This document shows, piece by piece, positions 61,862 to 64,000 of a stretch of 64,000 nt of DNA (position 1 is its first letter; each line of letters starts with the position of its first letter). The notes beneath the pieces are model-generated. The model worked only from the letters and a program-made list of their open reading frames with translations. It was not told the origin of the DNA and made no database searches. A program made the position numbers and the translations under genes. Source of the stretch: Mariniphaga sediminis (GTDB lineage: Bacteria > Bacteroidota > Bacteroidia > Bacteroidales > Prolixibacteraceae); the NCBI RefSeq assembly GCF_003573545.1, contig NZ_QWET01000018.1, positions 1-64,000 on the forward strand, in the 5' to 3' direction.

Positions 61862-64000
61862 ATGAAACAAAATCTATTTGTTTTTTTCATGAACAGTAAA
61901 AACATTATTGTTTTTCTGTTGCTGTTGGTGTCATTTGTCGGAGAAGGAAGAGGAATAAAGGGAAACCATATCCCGGCCTCTGAAGACACGATTAAAAGAG
62001 AAGCCAATCTGGATTTGATTTTAAAAGTGCTGCCTGCCGATAAATTAAATGAAGGCAGTCCGTTCGATGACAGGGGAAGGGTTTCCTTTCTTGACAGAAC
62101 TTTTCCCGACTGGTTGAACCGGACCGGGGAGTTGCCTCCCGATTTTGAGCAAATACCTTCAATCCCATTTTTGCCTAATCCCCTTCTGATTGACGAAGGA
62201 GGAAAGAATATTCCGGTAAAAACAAAGGCTCAATGGGAAGAAAAAAAGGAGTGGATGCGGGAGCAGCTTCAGCATTATATTTCGGGTACCTTTCCACCGG
62301 CACCGGATAATCTGAGAACAAAGATTCTTAGTGAAAAGATGGATGGTGAAGTAAAGCTGCAAATGGTGGAGCTTTCTTTCGGCCCGGAACATCAGGCAAA
62401 ACTAACACTGGAATTAATGGTGCCGCCGGGAAAAGGGCCATTCCCTGTATTCCTTTCCCAGTGGAATCACCGTGAATGGGCACAGGTAGCTGTCAGGCGA
62501 GGGTATATTGGCTGTATTTATGCCGGGGCCGACACGAAAGACGATACCGAAAAGTATGCGGAAATCTGGGCCGGAGAGTATGACTTTACCCGCCTGATGC
62601 GAAGGGCGTGGGGAGCATCCCGGGCTGTCGATTATTTGCACACCCTTCCGGAAGTGGACAAAGAAAAGATCGGTATCACCGGGCATTCGCGTAATGGGAA
62701 ACAGTCGCTGATGGCGGCTGCTTTCGATGAGCGCATCACAGCCTGCATTCCTAGCAGCGGTTGCACCGGGGCCTCTATTCCATGGCGTTATACCTCCTTT
62801 AATTTCGATATTGAAGATATTGCCCTGCTTTCAAGCGCCCGTCCGTCGTGGTTGCACCCGCGGCTGCGCTTTTTTATTGGAAAAGAACACAAGCTTCCGG
62901 TCGATCAAAATTCTTTTATGGCGCTGATTGCCCCGCGGGGCCTGATGTTGAGCACCGCAATTACTGAAGGTGCCGGAAATCCCTGGGCAGTAGAACAGGC
63001 CTATTATGCCAGTCAGAAAGTATACGATTTTTTGGGGGCGCGGAATAACCTGGCCATCCGCTCCCGGTACGGACTTCATAGTATAAGCGCCCGTGACATG
63101 GAGGATCATATCGATTTTTTTGATTATGTGTTTGGTCGAAGTGATTTTCAACCACCGAACCGGTTGTTTTATGATTACTCTTTCGAAGAGTGGAAAGAAA
63201 TAAGTGGTGAAAAAATCAACCCGGATGATTTTCCTGTAAAAGGCGCTGATAATTTGCTGGTCAGTGAAAGCGGAAATAAGATTACATCTCCAGACGAGTG
63301 GAAAAAACGCAGGAAGGAGATCCGGAAGTATATTCAGTGGGGACTCGGCGAGGAGCCCCCGGGCGTCACCAACCCGGGACCCGGAAGCTTAAAAAATGCC
63401 GGCAGGGGGGAGGATAGTTTTGGAAATTTCCTTTCCCGTCCGGGAAAAACTTCCAAAATGGGAGTTATGCCGGTTAGCCCTTATAAAGGATTTGGGGATC
63501 AGTTGTTTGGTTATCTTTACTACCCATTGAACGATCAGGGAAAGTTGAAAAGCAATGACCTGCCCGTGGTGATTTACCTTCATGAATTTGACTACTCCAA
63601 AGGTTTTAATTCATATCATCAGGTAGAAACATTATTCCGTTCAATGGTTGAAAAGGGATTTGCCGTATTCGCCTTCGACATGTTGGGGTTTGGTAACCGG
63701 ATTGAAGAGGGGACTCGGTTTTATAACAGATATCCTCACTGGTCGAAACTGGGAAAAATGGTTACGGATGTGCATGGGGCAGTGGATGCAATGGTAAACA
63801 TTGATTTTGTTGACCCGGATAGAATTATAGTGGCTGGCTACTCTCTGGGAGCTAATGTAGGATTATATGCGGCGGCCACAGACGAAAGGATTGCCGGAGT
63901 GGTTTCCGTAGCCGGATTCACGCCCATGCGGACCAATACACTTGATAGGGGAACGGAAGGTATAATGGCTTATTCTCATTTACACGGACTTTTGCCGCGT
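61862..64000 (+). CDS. Bimodular esterase: CE15-like domain fused to a second alpha/beta hydrolase (partial)
   Basis: The frame is open from the ATG at 61862 to the end of the window (713 codons, no stop), so the 3' end is missing. A signal peptide (FFMNSKNIIVFLLLLVSFVG) is followed by an alpha/beta hydrolase with ITGHSRNGKQSLMAAAFDERI. GxSRxGK is the hallmark of CE15 glucuronoyl esterases, with Ser276 as nucleophile. A linker leads to a second hydrolase containing VIYLHEFDYSKGF and VAGYSLGANVGLYAAATDERI (Ser661). CE15 enzymes cut esters of glucuronic acid. The second domain resembles acetyl-xylan-esterase-like families. It follows the Gfo gene by 25 bp. Confidence 0.82.
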   Translation, partial: MKQNLFVFFMNSKNIIVFLLLLVSFVGEGRGIKGNHIPASEDTIKREANLDLILKVLPADKLNEGSPFDDRGRVSFLDRTFPDWLNRTGELPPDFEQIPSIPFLPNPLLIDEGGKNIPVKTKAQWEEKKEWMREQLQHYISGTFPPAPDNLRTKILSEKMDGEVKLQMVELSFGPEHQAKLTLELMVPPGKGPFPVFLSQWNHREWAQVAVRRGYIGCIYAGADTKDDTEKYAEIWAGEYDFTRLMRRAWGASRAVDYLHTLPEVDKEKIGITGHSRNGKQSLMAAAFDERITACIPSSGCTGASIPWRYTSFNFDIEDIALLSSARPSWLHPRLRFFIGKEHKLPVDQNSFMALIAPRGLMLSTAITEGAGNPWAVEQAYYASQKVYDFLGARNNLAIRSRYGLHSISARDMEDHIDFFDYVFGRSDFQPPNRLFYDYSFEEWKEISGEKINPDDFPVKGADNLLVSESGNKITSPDEWKKRRKEIRKYIQWGLGEEPPGVTNPGPGSLKNAGRGEDSFGNFLSRPGKTSKMGVMPVSPYKGFGDQLFGYLYYPLNDQGKLKSNDLPVVIYLHEFDYSKGFNSYHQVETLFRSMVEKGFAVFAFDMLGFGNRIEEGTRFYNRYPHWSKLGKMVTDVHGAVDAMVNIDFVDPDRIIVAGYSLGANVGLYAAATDERIAGVVSVAGFTPMRTNTLDRGTEGIMAYSHLHGLLPR

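Overview
The window looks like a chromosome segment of a Bacteroidota bacterium, most likely an environmental member of the Marinilabiliales/Prolixibacteraceae type (the family-level guess is inference from gene content; no marker phylogeny could be run). Evidence for the phylum: two complete SusC/SusD loci each driven by a FecI-type sigma factor and a FecR-type anti-sigma factor, promoters of the form TTTG-N19/20-TAnnTTTG, the rpmB-rpmG-DUF4295-ftsY cluster, a DUF3822-rsmD pair, and many lipoproteins and Tat-type leaders. No tRNA, transposase, integrase or CRISPR array was seen.

Layout. (1) 1-327: 5S rRNA at the end of an rRNA operon, with its terminator. (2) 328-6617: envelope and housekeeping genes (O-antigen ligase family, family 2 glycosyltransferase, exported Mn-type superoxide dismutase, DUF2520 oxidoreductase, KdsC-like phosphatase, Maf, orphan sugar-binding lipoprotein). 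(3) 6911-17496: polysaccharide utilisation locus 1 (PUL1): sigma, anti-sigma, SusC, SusD, then a tandem DUF1080 lipoprotein, a Tat-exported Gfo/Idh/MocA dehydrogenase and a Tat-like TIM-barrel isomerase/epimerase. This combination fits oxidation-and-cleavage of glycosides via 3-keto sugars, and there is no classical glycoside hydrolase. (4) 17774-43456: mostly core genes (L28, L33, ftsY, symporter, threonine aldolase, photolyase, glutathione peroxidase, dnaX, pdxH, rsmD, RecD-like helicase, RNase Z, S1, rfbACD, phosphohexomutase). (5) 43546-64000: a PmoA-like protein, then PUL2: sigma, anti-sigma, SusC, SusD, two surface lipoproteins, a heparinase II/III-type lyase, a BNR-propeller lipoprotein, two Tat-type Gfo/Idh/MocA proteins flanking a DoxX membrane protein, and a two-domain esterase that runs off the window end.

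How it works together (inference). Each PUL senses its glycan through the SusC N-terminal signalling domain, FecR and sigma, and imports oligosaccharides through SusC/D. PUL1 then appears to use periplasmic redox chemistry, and PUL2 lyases and esterases followed by periplasmic redox chemistry. Matching hairpins lie between anti-sigma gene and susC, and between the SusC/D block and the enzyme block, in both loci. Two related palindrome-plus-promoter-like elements precede the redox/esterase block of PUL2.

Most notable observations: dnaX is split by a run of ten A immediately before a stop, with the tau-specific domain continuing in the -1 frame; a Tat-Gfo/DoxX/Tat-Gfo module that may be an undescribed extracytoplasmic sugar-oxidation system; a serine-hydrolase-fold lipoprotein that has lost its catalytic Ser, Lys and Tyr; and a fusion of a CE15-like esterase to a second alpha/beta hydrolase.
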